A model generated the notes under the pieces. It ran no database searches, was not told where the DNA came from, and saw nothing but the letters and a program-made list of their open reading frames with translations. Below are positions 50,561-58,783 of a stretch of 64,000 bases of DNA, in pieces. Source of the stretch: Desulfobulbaceae bacterium (GTDB taxonomy: Bacteria > Desulfobacterota > Desulfobulbia > Desulfobulbales > Desulfobulbaceae); NCBI GenBank assembly GCA_011391865.1, contig JAABPV010000075.1:1-64000 (forward strand), given 5' to 3'. Every line of letters begins with the position of its first letter. Within the stretch, counting starts at the first letter, position 1. The position numbers and the translations under genes were made by a program.

Positions 50561-52693
50561 ATGCGTTTTCCCCTCCGCGTCAAGCTGGCCCTGCTTTCCC
50601 TGCTGCTGCTGCTTTTCCCCCTGCTGGGCATGCGGCTGAACAGCACCCTCAAAAGCAGCCTGATGGTCAGCCAGAAGGACACCCTCAACTTCACAGCCCA
50701 AGCAGTGGCCGCCGCTCTGACCAACCGCAGCGACCTCTTTGACCGCGAGCAGTTCCGTTCCCTCAACCAGAGCCGCGACCTCTACCTCTTCCAGCTCTCC
50801 AACGTCATCCGTTTGGACGGCGCGCTGGACGACTGGCAGCCGGAGCTGGCCCAAGCCGAAACCTTCAGCGGTCAAGCTCTATCCGCCTTCAGCTTCCGCC
50901 ACATGGTCGGCAAGCAGGACAAGCATCTTTACGCCTTTTTTGAAGTGCGGGATGAAAAAATGGTCTACCGCAGCCGCAGCTCCCTGCGGCTCGACCGCTC
51001 CGACCATGTGCAGATCCTCATTGAGGACAAGGCGGGACAGCGCAGCTACCTGATCGCCCCGCACGAGCCGGGTTGGGTCAACAGCTTTCTCATGCCGGAC
51101 AATCCGATCAAATTTCCGGTCAGCGAGCAGCGCATCCACGGCGCGTGGATACAGAATCCCGGCGGCTACACCTTGGAGCTGCGCATTCCGCTGGAGCTGC
51201 TCGGCAGCAAGCTGGCCTTCACTGTCGCCGACGTGGACGATGAGGAGGAGCGCAGCGTCCGCGCCCTGCTGGGCACGGCCAATCTGACCGAGAATCAGGA
51301 GCCGGGCTGGCTTTTAGGCACTTCCAAGCCGATCGAGGACATTCTCCGCTCGCTCGACCGGCCTTACGCCCGCATCCGGGTGGTGGACCAGAATCAGCGC
51401 ATCCGCGCCCAAGTGGGTAGCCTGCGCAAGCCGGAAAGCCTGCCTGCCGACGCGGACCAGTTTGCTCTGCTCATGCGGCGGATCAGCGAGCTGCTCCAGC
51501 CGCTGTTCCGCTTCTTCACCACCTCGTTCACCGCCGAGATTGAAGAGCAGGCATCCCAGCCAACTGAGCTGGATTTGCAGGGAATAAAAGAGGGGTTGGC
51601 CGGCAGGCATTCCGTCAACAGCTACTGGATGAAGGACGGCGGTGCCGAGGTGCTGACCGTCATCACCCCGCTGCACGACGGCGGAAAAGTCATCGCCGCC
51701 GTGGTGGTGGAGCAGACCACCAACTCCATCCTCGCCCTCAGCAACCGGATGATCGAGGAGACCATCACCCTGTCGGTGCTGGCCTTCCTCCTCGGCGGCG
51801 GAACATTCTTCCTCTTCGCCTACCGGCTCTCAGGCCGGATCCGGCGGCTGCGCGACCAGGCGGCCTCGGCCATCACCCCGGACGGCCACATCCGCAGCGG
51901 CATCAAGGTGGAGCGGGCGCAGGACGAGATCGGCGACTTGGGCCGGACGCTGGATGCGATGCTGGATCAGCTCCGCCAGCAGATCGAGCACCGCGAGCAG
52001 ATGGCCAACAATCTGGAGCATGAGATGCGCACCCCGCTGGCCGGCGTGGCCGCCTCGCTGAAGAATCTCAAGCAGGAGCAGCTCCGCCAGCAGGAAAATC
52101 CGCCCTCCAAGCAGGTCATGGAGTACATCCGCTGGGCCGAGCGCGACGTGGAGCGCCTGGAGGGCCTGCTCACCTCGATCCGCGAGGCGGCCAGCCTCAA
52201 AAACGCCCTGCTTTTGGACAGCAAGGAGCAGCTGGACTTGGGCCGGGCGCTCTCAATGTGGCTGGAGCACGGCTGGCGGCTGGCCTTTGCCGGGGTGGAT
52301 TTTGTCTGGCAGCCGCCGGAGGAGGAGGTGCTGGTGGAGGGCGACCCGGTGCGCCTGCGGCAGGCGTTGGAAAAGCTGGTGGAGAATGCGGTCTCCTTCC
52401 ATGCGCCGGACACGCCGGTTGAGCTGCGGCTGGAGCGGCAGGGGGAAACTGTCGCCGTGCAGGTGATCAATCAGGGTCCGACCATCGAGCCGGGCCTCCA
52501 GCAGCAGATTTTCAACTCCATGACCTCGCACCGGCCCCTCAAGGACGACCGCCCGCACATGGGGCTGGGCCTGTACATCGTCCGCACCATCATGGAACAT
52601 CACGGCGGCAAGGTCAGCGTCCGCAACTTGGATGACGGCAGGAGCGGCGTGGTTTTCACCATCAGCCTGCCCACAGTGAGGCCGCAGGTTTAA
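50561..52693 (+). CDS. Sensor histidine kinase of the dedicated sortase system (PdsS-like)
   Basis: A 710-aa membrane kinase. An N-terminal hydrophobic helix (LALLSLLLLLFPLLGM) is followed by a large extracytoplasmic sensor (about 30-400), including a carbohydrate-binding-like module (LDGALDDWQPELAQ...YAFFEVRDEKMVYR). A second membrane segment (LSVLAFLLGGGTFFLFAY), a HAMP-like linker, the H-box (EHEMRTPLAGVAAS) and the catalytic ATPase domain (ENAVSFH, HMGLGLYIVRTIM) follow. It overlaps the convergent L,D-transpeptidase gene by 4 bp at the stops. Confidence 0.82.
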   Translation: MRFPLRVKLALLSLLLLLFPLLGMRLNSTLKSSLMVSQKDTLNFTAQAVAAALTNRSDLFDREQFRSLNQSRDLYLFQLSNVIRLDGALDDWQPELAQAETFSGQALSAFSFRHMVGKQDKHLYAFFEVRDEKMVYRSRSSLRLDRSDHVQILIEDKAGQRSYLIAPHEPGWVNSFLMPDNPIKFPVSEQRIHGAWIQNPGGYTLELRIPLELLGSKLAFTVADVDDEEERSVRALLGTANLTENQEPGWLLGTSKPIEDILRSLDRPYARIRVVDQNQRIRAQVGSLRKPESLPADADQFALLMRRISELLQPLFRFFTTSFTAEIEEQASQPTELDLQGIKEGLAGRHSVNSYWMKDGGAEVLTVITPLHDGGKVIAAVVVEQTTNSILALSNRMIEETITLSVLAFLLGGGTFFLFAYRLSGRIRRLRDQAASAITPDGHIRSGIKVERAQDEIGDLGRTLDAMLDQLRQQIEHREQMANNLEHEMRTPLAGVAASLKNLKQEQLRQQENPPSKQVMEYIRWAERDVERLEGLLTSIREAASLKNALLLDSKEQLDLGRALSMWLEHGWRLAFAGVDFVWQPPEEEVLVEGDPVRLRQALEKLVENAVSFHAPDTPVELRLERQGETVAVQVINQGPTIEPGLQQQIFNSMTSHRPLKDDRPHMGLGLYIVRTIMEHHGGKVSVRNLDDGRSGVVFTISLPTVRPQV

Positions 52694-54474
52694 TCAGGGA
52701 GAGGGAAACAGAGACCGTCGATGCCGCTGGAAGGATGGATGGCTGCGGCAAGCTGCGCGTCGTTGCCATAGATATCTTCATAAAAATGGGAGGTTCCGTC
52801 CTCGGCGGCCAAGGCGGTCAGGTAAAGCAGGTGCACCGGCACAGTTTTTTTCAGCACAAAGACCTGCTGTTTTTTGGAGGCCACCGCTTTTTGCAGGCGT
52901 TCTTGGCTGATGTTCTGGCCGTCGTTCTGAAGCAGATGCAGGGCCAGATCAAAGGGGCGGCTGACCCGGATGCAGCCGTGACTGAAGGAGCGCCGCGTCT
53001 GCCGGAACAGGCTGCGGCCCGGCGTGTCGTGCATGTAGATGCTGCTGCGGTTGGGAAAAACGAATTTGACCGAGCCCAAGGCGTTGCCCGGCCCGGAGTC
53101 CTGACGCAGGCGGTATTTGGTGATGCCGGAGCCGATGGTGTGCCAGTTGATGGCTGACGGCGGAATCTCCGGCGCGTTGTTTCCCCAGCCCGCGAAAATG
53201 CGGATGCGCTGCCTGCTCAGATAGCTGGGATCTTTTTTCATTTTCGGCACAATCTCCTTCTGGGCAATTGAGTTGGGCACTGTCCAGTAGGGGTTGATCT
53301 CTATGTAGCTCATGGACTGGCTGAAGACCGGTGTTTTGGTGTGCGTCTCGCCGACAATCACCGGCATGGAAAGCTCTTCCTCCGTGTCGAGCATCACAGT
53401 CAACGTGAAACCGGCGATGTTGACCAAGATGCGGCGGCCTGCGAGCTGATGCGGCAGCCAGCGCCAGCGTTCCAAGTTGAGCATGATCCTGCTGACCTGC
53501 TCCTGCGCCGGAATGTTCAGAGCGGCCAAGGTCATTTTGCCCACAATGCCGTCCGGCTCCAGATTGTGGCGGAGCTGGAAGCGTTTCAACGCCTTGGCCA
53601 GCTCTCCCTCGTGCCGGAGAAAAGACTTGGCAGCTTCCGTTTCAGGCAGGTCGCCTGTGGCCAGCAGCCGCCGGGCGAGCAGATTGAGACGGCTGTCAGC
53701 CATGCCGATTTCAATTTTTTTTCCATCCGGGATCTGCGGCCAGCCACCAGCCGCCAAGATCCGGCGGTATTGGGCTAACTGCTGCTTCAAGGCGCGGTAG
53801 GCTTTATGCTGCGGCGGCTGCATGTCCAGAAAATTCTGCAAATCGGCAGCTTGCAGGCCCCGCCTGACTGCCTGCGGCACATCGCCGCCACTGCCCCGGA
53901 CTGCGGCAAGCAAGGCTGGATCAAAGCTGGTTCTAGCGGCTTGACCTTTCCGCATGTCGGAGACGTAGGCCGTTAAGGCCAAGGTGAGCAGCAGGTCAAG
54001 GCGGGCCAGCTCCTTCGCTGTCTTTGCAGTTGAGATGAGGGCGGCGATGTCGGCGGCGGGATAGCGGGCCGGACTCAAACCGTCCTCACCCGCTTTGGCC
54101 AACGCGGCCAGCAGCGGCGTGATTTTGCTCCGGTCTGTCGGTCCGGCTTCTGTCACCCAGTGCGGGGCAAAGCCACTGTCAGTATACAGCTCCGTCAGCA
54201 AATCATCCATCTGAGCCGGATCGTCTTTCAGTCCGCTGACATGCAGGCGGGCTGCCGGACGGCTTTTCAGCAGCCAGAAAAGCTGGTTTCCTATTTTAGA
54301 CAGACCGGGCGGCGGGATGTCGGGCAGGCCCTGCGGCTGCCTCAAGCACTGGGGCGGCCCGTTGTTCTGGGCTATCGCGTTCAGGCTGAAAAGCAGGACA
54401 GCAGCGGTCTGCGCGGCAAGGCGCAGAAGGGTTGGCGCGGCCTTTCTGGCCTGAAATGAACTGAGAAAACCCAT
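52690..54474 (-). CDS. L,D-transpeptidase (YcbB/LdtD-like)
   Basis: A 594-aa periplasmic enzyme that crosslinks peptidoglycan stem peptides between diaminopimelate residues. A signal/anchor (LLRLAAQTAAVLLFSLNAIAQ) precedes a scaffold domain and a peptidoglycan-binding module (LKRFQLRHNLEPDGIVGKMT). The YkuD catalytic domain carries SHGCIRV at 498-504 with the nucleophile Cys 501. The start is placed at 54474; a longer frame from 54582 is upstream of the signal sequence. Confidence 0.9.
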   Translation of the reverse strand: MGFLSSFQARKAAPTLLRLAAQTAAVLLFSLNAIAQNNGPPQCLRQPQGLPDIPPPGLSKIGNQLFWLLKSRPAARLHVSGLKDDPAQMDDLLTELYTDSGFAPHWVTEAGPTDRSKITPLLAALAKAGEDGLSPARYPAADIAALISTAKTAKELARLDLLLTLALTAYVSDMRKGQAARTSFDPALLAAVRGSGGDVPQAVRRGLQAADLQNFLDMQPPQHKAYRALKQQLAQYRRILAAGGWPQIPDGKKIEIGMADSRLNLLARRLLATGDLPETEAAKSFLRHEGELAKALKRFQLRHNLEPDGIVGKMTLAALNIPAQEQVSRIMLNLERWRWLPHQLAGRRILVNIAGFTLTVMLDTEEELSMPVIVGETHTKTPVFSQSMSYIEINPYWTVPNSIAQKEIVPKMKKDPSYLSRQRIRIFAGWGNNAPEIPPSAINWHTIGSGITKYRLRQDSGPGNALGSVKFVFPNRSSIYMHDTPGRSLFRQTRRSFSHGCIRVSRPFDLALHLLQNDGQNISQERLQKAVASKKQQVFVLKKTVPVHLLYLTALAAEDGTSHFYEDIYGNDAQLAAAIHPSSGIDGLCFPLPD

Positions 54475-54748
54475 GCTGTTCCGGCGGTCGGTTGAACAAA
54501 AAAACTGCGGAACAGGCGGCCCCGCTGCGCTGCCGTTCCCACATCTTCCGGGCGGCAAAAAAGTCAAACAGACTGAGTACAATTTATTATACTATACCGG
54601 AAGCGCAGGCGGCAGGCAAGCTCCGTCCTTTCCTTTTTCATGCTTCCGCAGCCGCGCCACAAAATGAAGCTGCTTTTTTCCGCGCAGGGGTTTATGATGA
54701 GGCCGGAAAGAACAGCCTGACCTGAAAACAGCACAGCAGAGGTAAAAA

Positions 54749-55186
54749 ATGATCAACAAAGTGATTTTAATCGGCAATCTTGGCGCAAACCCGGATCTCA
54801 AGTACGTTCAGGACGGCACCCCAGTGGCAACCTTCAATGTCGCCACGTCTGAACGCTGGAAAGGACAGGATGGCCAGATGAAGGAGCAGACCGAGTGGCA
54901 CAAAGTTGTCGTTTGGCGGCGGCTGGCGGAGACTTGCAATGAATACTTGCATAAAGGATCCAAGGTTTATATTGAGGGCAAGCTCCAGACTCGGAAATGG
55001 CAGGACAAGGACGGTCACGACCGCTGGACCACTGAGGTGGTTGCCAGAGACGTGCAGTTCCTGACACCCAAAGGCGGCGAGGGCGGTGGGAGCTACAGCG
55101 GCGATCCCGGCCCGGCTGCCGGAGGGCCTCCCAGCGGCTACGAGTCCTATTCCGGGGGCACCACCGGCAGCGACGTGCCGTTTTAA
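54749..55186 (+). CDS. ssb: Single-stranded DNA-binding protein
   Basis: A 145-aa SSB. The OB-fold begins INKVILIGNLGANPDLKYV and continues with TEWHKVVVWRRLAETC and YIEGKLQTRKWQDKDG. A glycine-rich linker leads to the acidic-hydrophobic tip (SDVPF), which recruits repair and replication proteins. The length is slightly shorter than E. coli SSB. AGAGG precedes the ATG. Confidence 0.96.
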   Translation: MINKVILIGNLGANPDLKYVQDGTPVATFNVATSERWKGQDGQMKEQTEWHKVVVWRRLAETCNEYLHKGSKVYIEGKLQTRKWQDKDGHDRWTTEVVARDVQFLTPKGGEGGGSYSGDPGPAAGGPPSGYESYSGGTTGSDVPF

Positions 55187-55213
55187 TGGTGAGCAACGCA
55201 GGAAAATAATCAA

Positions 55214-55276
55214 AGCGAAGCCAAGGCGTTTGAGCGGAGCTGAAACCGCCGCCGCCTTCGGCTTCGCTCAGGCGGC
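55214..55276. repeat. Palindromic repeat related to the 27835 element
   Basis: AGCGAAGCC at 55214-55222 is inverted as GGCTTCGCT at 55260-55268. GCCGCC at 55251 pairs with GGCGGC at 55271. The block GCCTTCGGCTTCGCTCAGG is one substitution away from the arm of the inverted repeat at 27835-27890. Confidence 0.6.
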
Positions 55277-55285
55277 TTGATTTCA

Positions 55286-55314
55286 GGGCGGCGGACGGCA
55301 GCGTCTGGCCGCCC
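55286..55314 (+). terminator. Terminator downstream of ssb
   Basis: GGGCGGC pairs with GCCGCCC across a 15-nt loop. A T-rich sequence (TTGCTCTTTT) follows. Confidence 0.6.
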
Positions 55315-55335
55315 TTGCTCTTTTCACGCCGGGCA

Positions 55336-55363
55336 TGGACAAATGCGGAACTGCTCTTATAGT
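55336..55363 (+). promoter_or_regulatory. Candidate promoter of the dnaJ/cbpA gene
   Basis: TGGACA and TATAGT are separated by 16 bp. The predicted start lies about 50 nt before the ATG at 55420. Confidence 0.5.
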
Positions 55364-55419
55364 ATTTTCAGCCGGAAGCGCAGATCTGCTGACCAAAGAG
55401 AACATATCCAAGAATTACT

Positions 55420-56349
55420 ATGGAATACTATAAAATATTAGGTGTTGAGAAAACAGCCTCGGCTGACGAGATCAAAAAAGCCTACCGCAGGCTGGCGGTG
55501 AAATATCACCCGGACAAAAATCCGGGCGACAAGGAGTCTGAGGCTAAGTTCAAGGAGATCAGCGAGGCCTATGCCGTGCTCTCGGATGAAAAGAAGCGGA
55601 AGGAATACGACATGTACGGTGCGGCTGGCTTCCAGCAGCGCTACTCGCAGGAGGATATTTTCCGCAATTTCGACATCAACGACATCCTCGGCCAGTTCGG
55701 TTTCGGCGGCGGCAAAGGCGGACGGACAAGTTTCCGCTTTGGCGGGGGAGGCGGCAGCAGCCCCTTTGATTTTTTCAGCCAAGCTGGAGGCTGCGGCGGG
55801 GGCGGCTGCCGGACGCAGCAGACCGCCAAGGGCGAGGATCAGACCTACGAGCTGTCTGTCACCTTGGACGAGGTGCTGCACGGCGCGGAAAAGACTGTCA
55901 GCCTGCGCCGGGGCGGCACGGCGGAAAACGTCTCAGTCAAGGTACCCAAAGGCATTGAGAGCGGCAAGCGGCTGCGCCTGAGCGGCAAAGGTGCCGCCTC
56001 GCCGAACGGCGGCCCGCCCGGCGATCTCTATCTGAAAGTGACGGTGCTGCCGCACGAGCAGTTCATCCGCGACGGCGACAACCTGATCATGGAGAAAAAA
56101 ATCGCCTTCAGTGACGCCTGCCTCGGCGCGACGGTGGAGATCACCGCCTTGGACGGCAAGGTCTTCAAAATCAAGGCACCTGCCGGAGTGCAGCCTGAGG
56201 CCAAACTGCGGATCAAGGGACAGGGCCTGCCGTCCGGGCCGATCGGCGAGCGCGGCGACCTGTACGTGAAAATGCTGGCACTGGTGCCGAAGCAGCTCAC
56301 CGGCGAGCAGGAGCGGCTGATCAAGGAGCTGGCGCAGGCCGGGCTGTAG
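55420..56349 (+). CDS. DnaJ-class co-chaperone (CbpA-like)
   Basis: A 309-aa J-domain protein. The J domain ([20 protein letters not shown]) carries the HPD tripeptide at residues 30-32, which stimulates DnaK ATPase. A G/F-rich linker follows, with a short cysteine cluster (GGCGGGGCR) in place of the full zinc finger of classical DnaJ. Two client-binding C-terminal domains end the protein ([28 protein letters not shown]). The layout matches CbpA more than DnaJ. Confidence 0.92.
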   Translation: MEYYKILGVEKTASADEIKKAYRRLAVKYHPDKNPGDKESEAKFKEISEAYAVLSDEKKRKEYDMYGAAGFQQRYSQEDIFRNFDINDILGQFGFGGGKGGRTSFRFGGGGGSSPFDFFSQAGGCGGGGCRTQQTAKGEDQTYELSVTLDEVLHGAEKTVSLRRGGTAENVSVKVPKGIESGKRLRLSGKGAASPNGGPPGDLYLKVTVLPHEQFIRDGDNLIMEKKIAFSDACLGATVEITALDGKVFKIKAPAGVQPEAKLRIKGQGLPSGPIGERGDLYVKMLALVPKQLTGEQERLIKELAQAGL

Positions 56350-56361
56350 AGGGAATGCGCA

Positions 56362-56390
56362 TTGACACAGCGTGGATTTAGCTATAGAAT
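56362..56390 (+). promoter_or_regulatory. Promoter with overlapping inverted repeat, upstream of the barrel protein
   Basis: TTGACA at 56362-56367 and TAGAAT at 56385-56390 are 17 bp apart. The -35 lies within one arm of an inverted repeat (GCGCATTGAC at 56357, GTCAATGCGC at 56400). The second arm lies at about the transcription start, so regulator binding or a leader hairpin is possible. Confidence 0.55.
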
Positions 56391-56485
56391 CTTTTCAGCG
56401 TCAATGCGCCGATGAAGAGGCTCCTAAGGTCTGCGCATTGCCCCTTTTCAATCACCAAACCGGAGCCAGCGCGAGGGAGAGAATC

Positions 56486-57133
56486 ATGAGCAGAACATTA
56501 AGCGTGGCAGCAGCTGGAGCGGCGGTTTTAGCTCTGCTTGCCGGAACAGCAGGTGCGGACACGCTGCTGGGCACCAATTATGTCGGCGGCTCGTTCGGTG
56601 TCGTTCAATTCGGCGACGATCAGCTGGACGACATGTTCGGCAAGGGCACAGGACTGAGCGGATTTGGCAACATGAATCTGAACGCCAACATGGATTTGCA
56701 GATCGGCGCAGGCTACATGTGGGCGGACGGCAGCAGCAGCGGCCTTGAGCTGGATATGAACAGCTTGGCCGCAGGAGCTGATCTGGTCTACTTTTTCAGG
56801 CCAGGCCAGCGGTGCAATCCGTATCTCAAGGGAGGTCTGCAAGTCGTGAAAACAGAAGTCGAAGTGCCGCTCTACGGTCTGAATATCAGCCAGGACGACA
56901 CAGAGGTCGGCTTCGGGGCAGGCGGCGGAGCGGAGTTTGAGGCCACCAAGGAGATACTCCTCCGCGCCGGTCTGAATTATTTCAACATCGACAGCGAGGA
57001 CAGCTTCAGCCTCTCCGGCACGTTCGGCTACTGGTTCAATCCCCGCATCCTCGGCTTTGTCGGCGGCTCATATGACTTCGAATCCGAAGACAAAGTGGGC
57101 GAGGTGGGCTTGGCGTTCAAGCTGTCGCGCTGA
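56486..57133 (+). CDS. Outer-membrane beta-barrel protein
   Basis: A 215-aa exported protein with an Ala-rich signal peptide (VAAAGAAVLALLAGTAGA). An eight-stranded OmpA/OmpW-like barrel is predicted from alternating hydrophobic strands (YVGGSFGVVQFG, NMDLQIGAGYMW, VGFGAGGGAEFE, LNYFNIDSED, VGLAFKLSR). The last residue pattern FKLSR is weakly like the terminal aromatic signature. A GAGGGAGAG ribosome site supports the start at 56486. A strong terminator follows. No ligand can be inferred. Confidence 0.78.
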   Translation: MSRTLSVAAAGAAVLALLAGTAGADTLLGTNYVGGSFGVVQFGDDQLDDMFGKGTGLSGFGNMNLNANMDLQIGAGYMWADGSSSGLELDMNSLAAGADLVYFFRPGQRCNPYLKGGLQVVKTEVEVPLYGLNISQDDTEVGFGAGGGAEFEATKEILLRAGLNYFNIDSEDSFSLSGTFGYWFNPRILGFVGGSYDFESEDKVGEVGLAFKLSR

Positions 57134-57157
57134 TTTCTTCGCAGACTCCGCTGCATC

Positions 57158-57194
57158 AGCTCCTGATCCGGCCTGCCGGATCAGGAGCTTTTTT
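57158..57194 (+). terminator. Terminator of the barrel-protein gene
   Basis: AGCTCCTGATCCGG and CCGGATCAGGAGCT form a 14-bp perfect stem followed by six T residues. It overlaps the 3' end of the convergent sensor gene. Confidence 0.92.
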
Positions 57195-58104
57195 CTGCTT
57201 GCTTCCCGCCCTGACTGTTCACCCGCTTGAAGAGAATCACTAGGCTGCGCTTGAGCAGGTTGACCGCATGGTAAAGGTGGTCCAGTTCGTCGTTGGATTC
57301 CGACGGATTGGTGTAGACCAGCGGTGTCTCCAGCTTGCCTGCGGCGATGGCCTCGGCGTTGCGGGTCAGCTCAATCAGACGCATGACCACAGTGCGGATG
57401 AAGAAGATGTTCAGCACCAAGGCCAGCGCGAGCAGGGCTAAAGAAAAGGGCTTGGCGATGGACAGGAGCACGTCTTTGAGACCAAGAGAAGGCACTGTGA
57501 CGCTGACCACGCCGCGCACCTGTCCGACCTTGTAGCCGAAGGCCTTGTCGCTGCCGTACTTCTCCAGCACCGCAGGCGGCGCGTCCTTGGGATCGCCGTG
57601 GCATGGCAGGCAGCCCTGCTCCAGGAAGAGCGGCTGGGCGTAGCGGTACATGCCGCCCTCGTAGGACTCGACGAACTCAAGGCTTTTGTCCTCTTTGAAG
57701 CTGGCGATGGCAGCCGCCTCGAACACATCCGGGGCGTTCTCCTCCTTGCGCCAGTTGTCGCTGGTGACGCGGAAGAAGGCGCGGGCATCCTCGCGCTGGG
57801 CGATCTGCGCCAGCTCACGGGTGGCCAAGGCCGGGTTTTTGCCGTAGAAAGTGCCACCCTTCGCGTCGATCTGCTCGTCGAGAAAGTCATGGAAGCCCGG
57901 TGCCAGCGTCTGCACCCAGATCATGCCGCTCTGGGCGATCCACGAGCGGAATGCCGCCACCTGGCCAGCCACGGCGCGGGCTTCGTTGCGGGAGACCTGC
58001 CGCCGCAGGGAGTTGAGGGTGGTGATGAACGCGCCTGCCACCAGCAGCATGGTCAGGAAGAAGACACCGAAGAACTTCACAGGAATGCTGAACCGTCTGC
58101 CCAT
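57181..58104 (-). CDS. Membrane sensor with DUF3365 (Tll0287-like) haem-binding domain
   Basis: A 307-aa protein with an N-terminal membrane helix (FFGVFFLTMLLVAGAFI), a periplasmic DUF3365 domain holding a CLPCH haem-c motif (165-169), a second helix (FSLALLALALVLNIFFI) and a short HAMP-like cytoplasmic part. No kinase or cyclase domain follows, so it may signal through a partner or act in redox buffering. AGGAGAGG precedes the ATG at 58104; the longer frame to 58311 would read through the tandem repeats at 58143-58280. Confidence 0.8.
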   Translation of the reverse strand: MGRRFSIPVKFFGVFFLTMLLVAGAFITTLNSLRRQVSRNEARAVAGQVAAFRSWIAQSGMIWVQTLAPGFHDFLDEQIDAKGGTFYGKNPALATRELAQIAQREDARAFFRVTSDNWRKEENAPDVFEAAAIASFKEDKSLEFVESYEGGMYRYAQPLFLEQGCLPCHGDPKDAPPAVLEKYGSDKAFGYKVGQVRGVVSVTVPSLGLKDVLLSIAKPFSLALLALALVLNIFFIRTVVMRLIELTRNAEAIAAGKLETPLVYTNPSESNDELDHLYHAVNLLKRSLVILFKRVNSQGGKQAEKSS

Positions 58105-58142
58105 AGCAGCCACCTCTCCTTGCAGTTTTGCAGTAGCTTGAT

Positions 58143-58280
58143 AGACAGCAGGCGCACTGTGTCCTGCTGTTGCAACCCTGACCACGGTGCTTCCGACGGA
58201 GTCAGCAGGCTGACTCGGCGGGTACCAGCATGGTGACTCGGTCGGTATCACCATGCTGACTCGGAGGGAGTCAGCAGGCT
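58143..58280. repeat. Degenerate 23-bp tandem repeat array (about 6 units)
   Basis: Units of 23 bp begin at 58143, 58166, 58189, 58212, 58235 and 58258. The last three read GACTCGGCGGGTACCAGCAT, GACTCGGTCGGTATCACCAT and GACTCGGAGGGAGTCAGCAG, each plus 3 nt. AGCATGGTGA is inverted as TCACCATGCT between units. The last unit overlaps the final codons of the Nudix gene. Confidence 0.75.
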
Positions 58281-58783
58281 GCGGCCATCGCCAGCACCTT
58301 GCGCAGCACAATCAGCCCGTCCGGGGTGAACGGCTCCCTGCCGCTCAGTGCCAGCACCGCCGCCGGGGCAAGGAACTGGCCGGACTCGACTTCCTCCGCT
58401 TGGAGAACAAACGGCCCTGCGGCAACGCAGCGGAAGATGCGGCCCCAGACCCGGTTGTTCTCGTCCTCGTAATACTGGTCAAAGAGCGGCTCCAGCGGCA
58501 CGCCGCTGATGCCCAGCTCCTCGGCCAGCTCGCGCACCGCCGATGCCTCGTAGCTTTCGCCCGCCAAGATCACGCCGCCAGCGGCCACGTCCCAATAACC
58601 GGGATAAATATCCTTGCTCATGGTGCGCTTCTGGATGAACAGCTCGCCCGCCGGATTGAAGACAAGGATGTAGCAGGCCCGGTGGATGAGCCGTTGCTGG
58701 CGCATCAGCGCGCGGCTGACCGCGCCGATCTCGCGGTCGTCCCGGTCAACGATCTGCACCGTCTCCGCGCCCGGACTGCTCAT
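58271..58783 (-). CDS. Nudix hydrolase (YfcD-like)
   Basis: A 170-aa Nudix protein. The box is visible as GGVILAGESYEASAVRELAEELGI, with catalytic glutamates in REL AEE LGI. The N-terminal IVDRDDREIG and the YPGYWDVAAGG block follow the IDI/YfcD subgroup. It would hydrolyse nucleoside diphosphate derivatives; the substrate is unknown. It overlaps the RlmKL stop by 4 bp, and its own 3' end lies within the tandem repeats. Confidence 0.88.
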   Translation of the reverse strand: MSSPGAETVQIVDRDDREIGAVSRALMRQQRLIHRACYILVFNPAGELFIQKRTMSKDIYPGYWDVAAGGVILAGESYEASAVRELAEELGISGVPLEPLFDQYYEDENNRVWGRIFRCVAAGPFVLQAEEVESGQFLAPAAVLALSGREPFTPDGLIVLRKVLAMAAAC

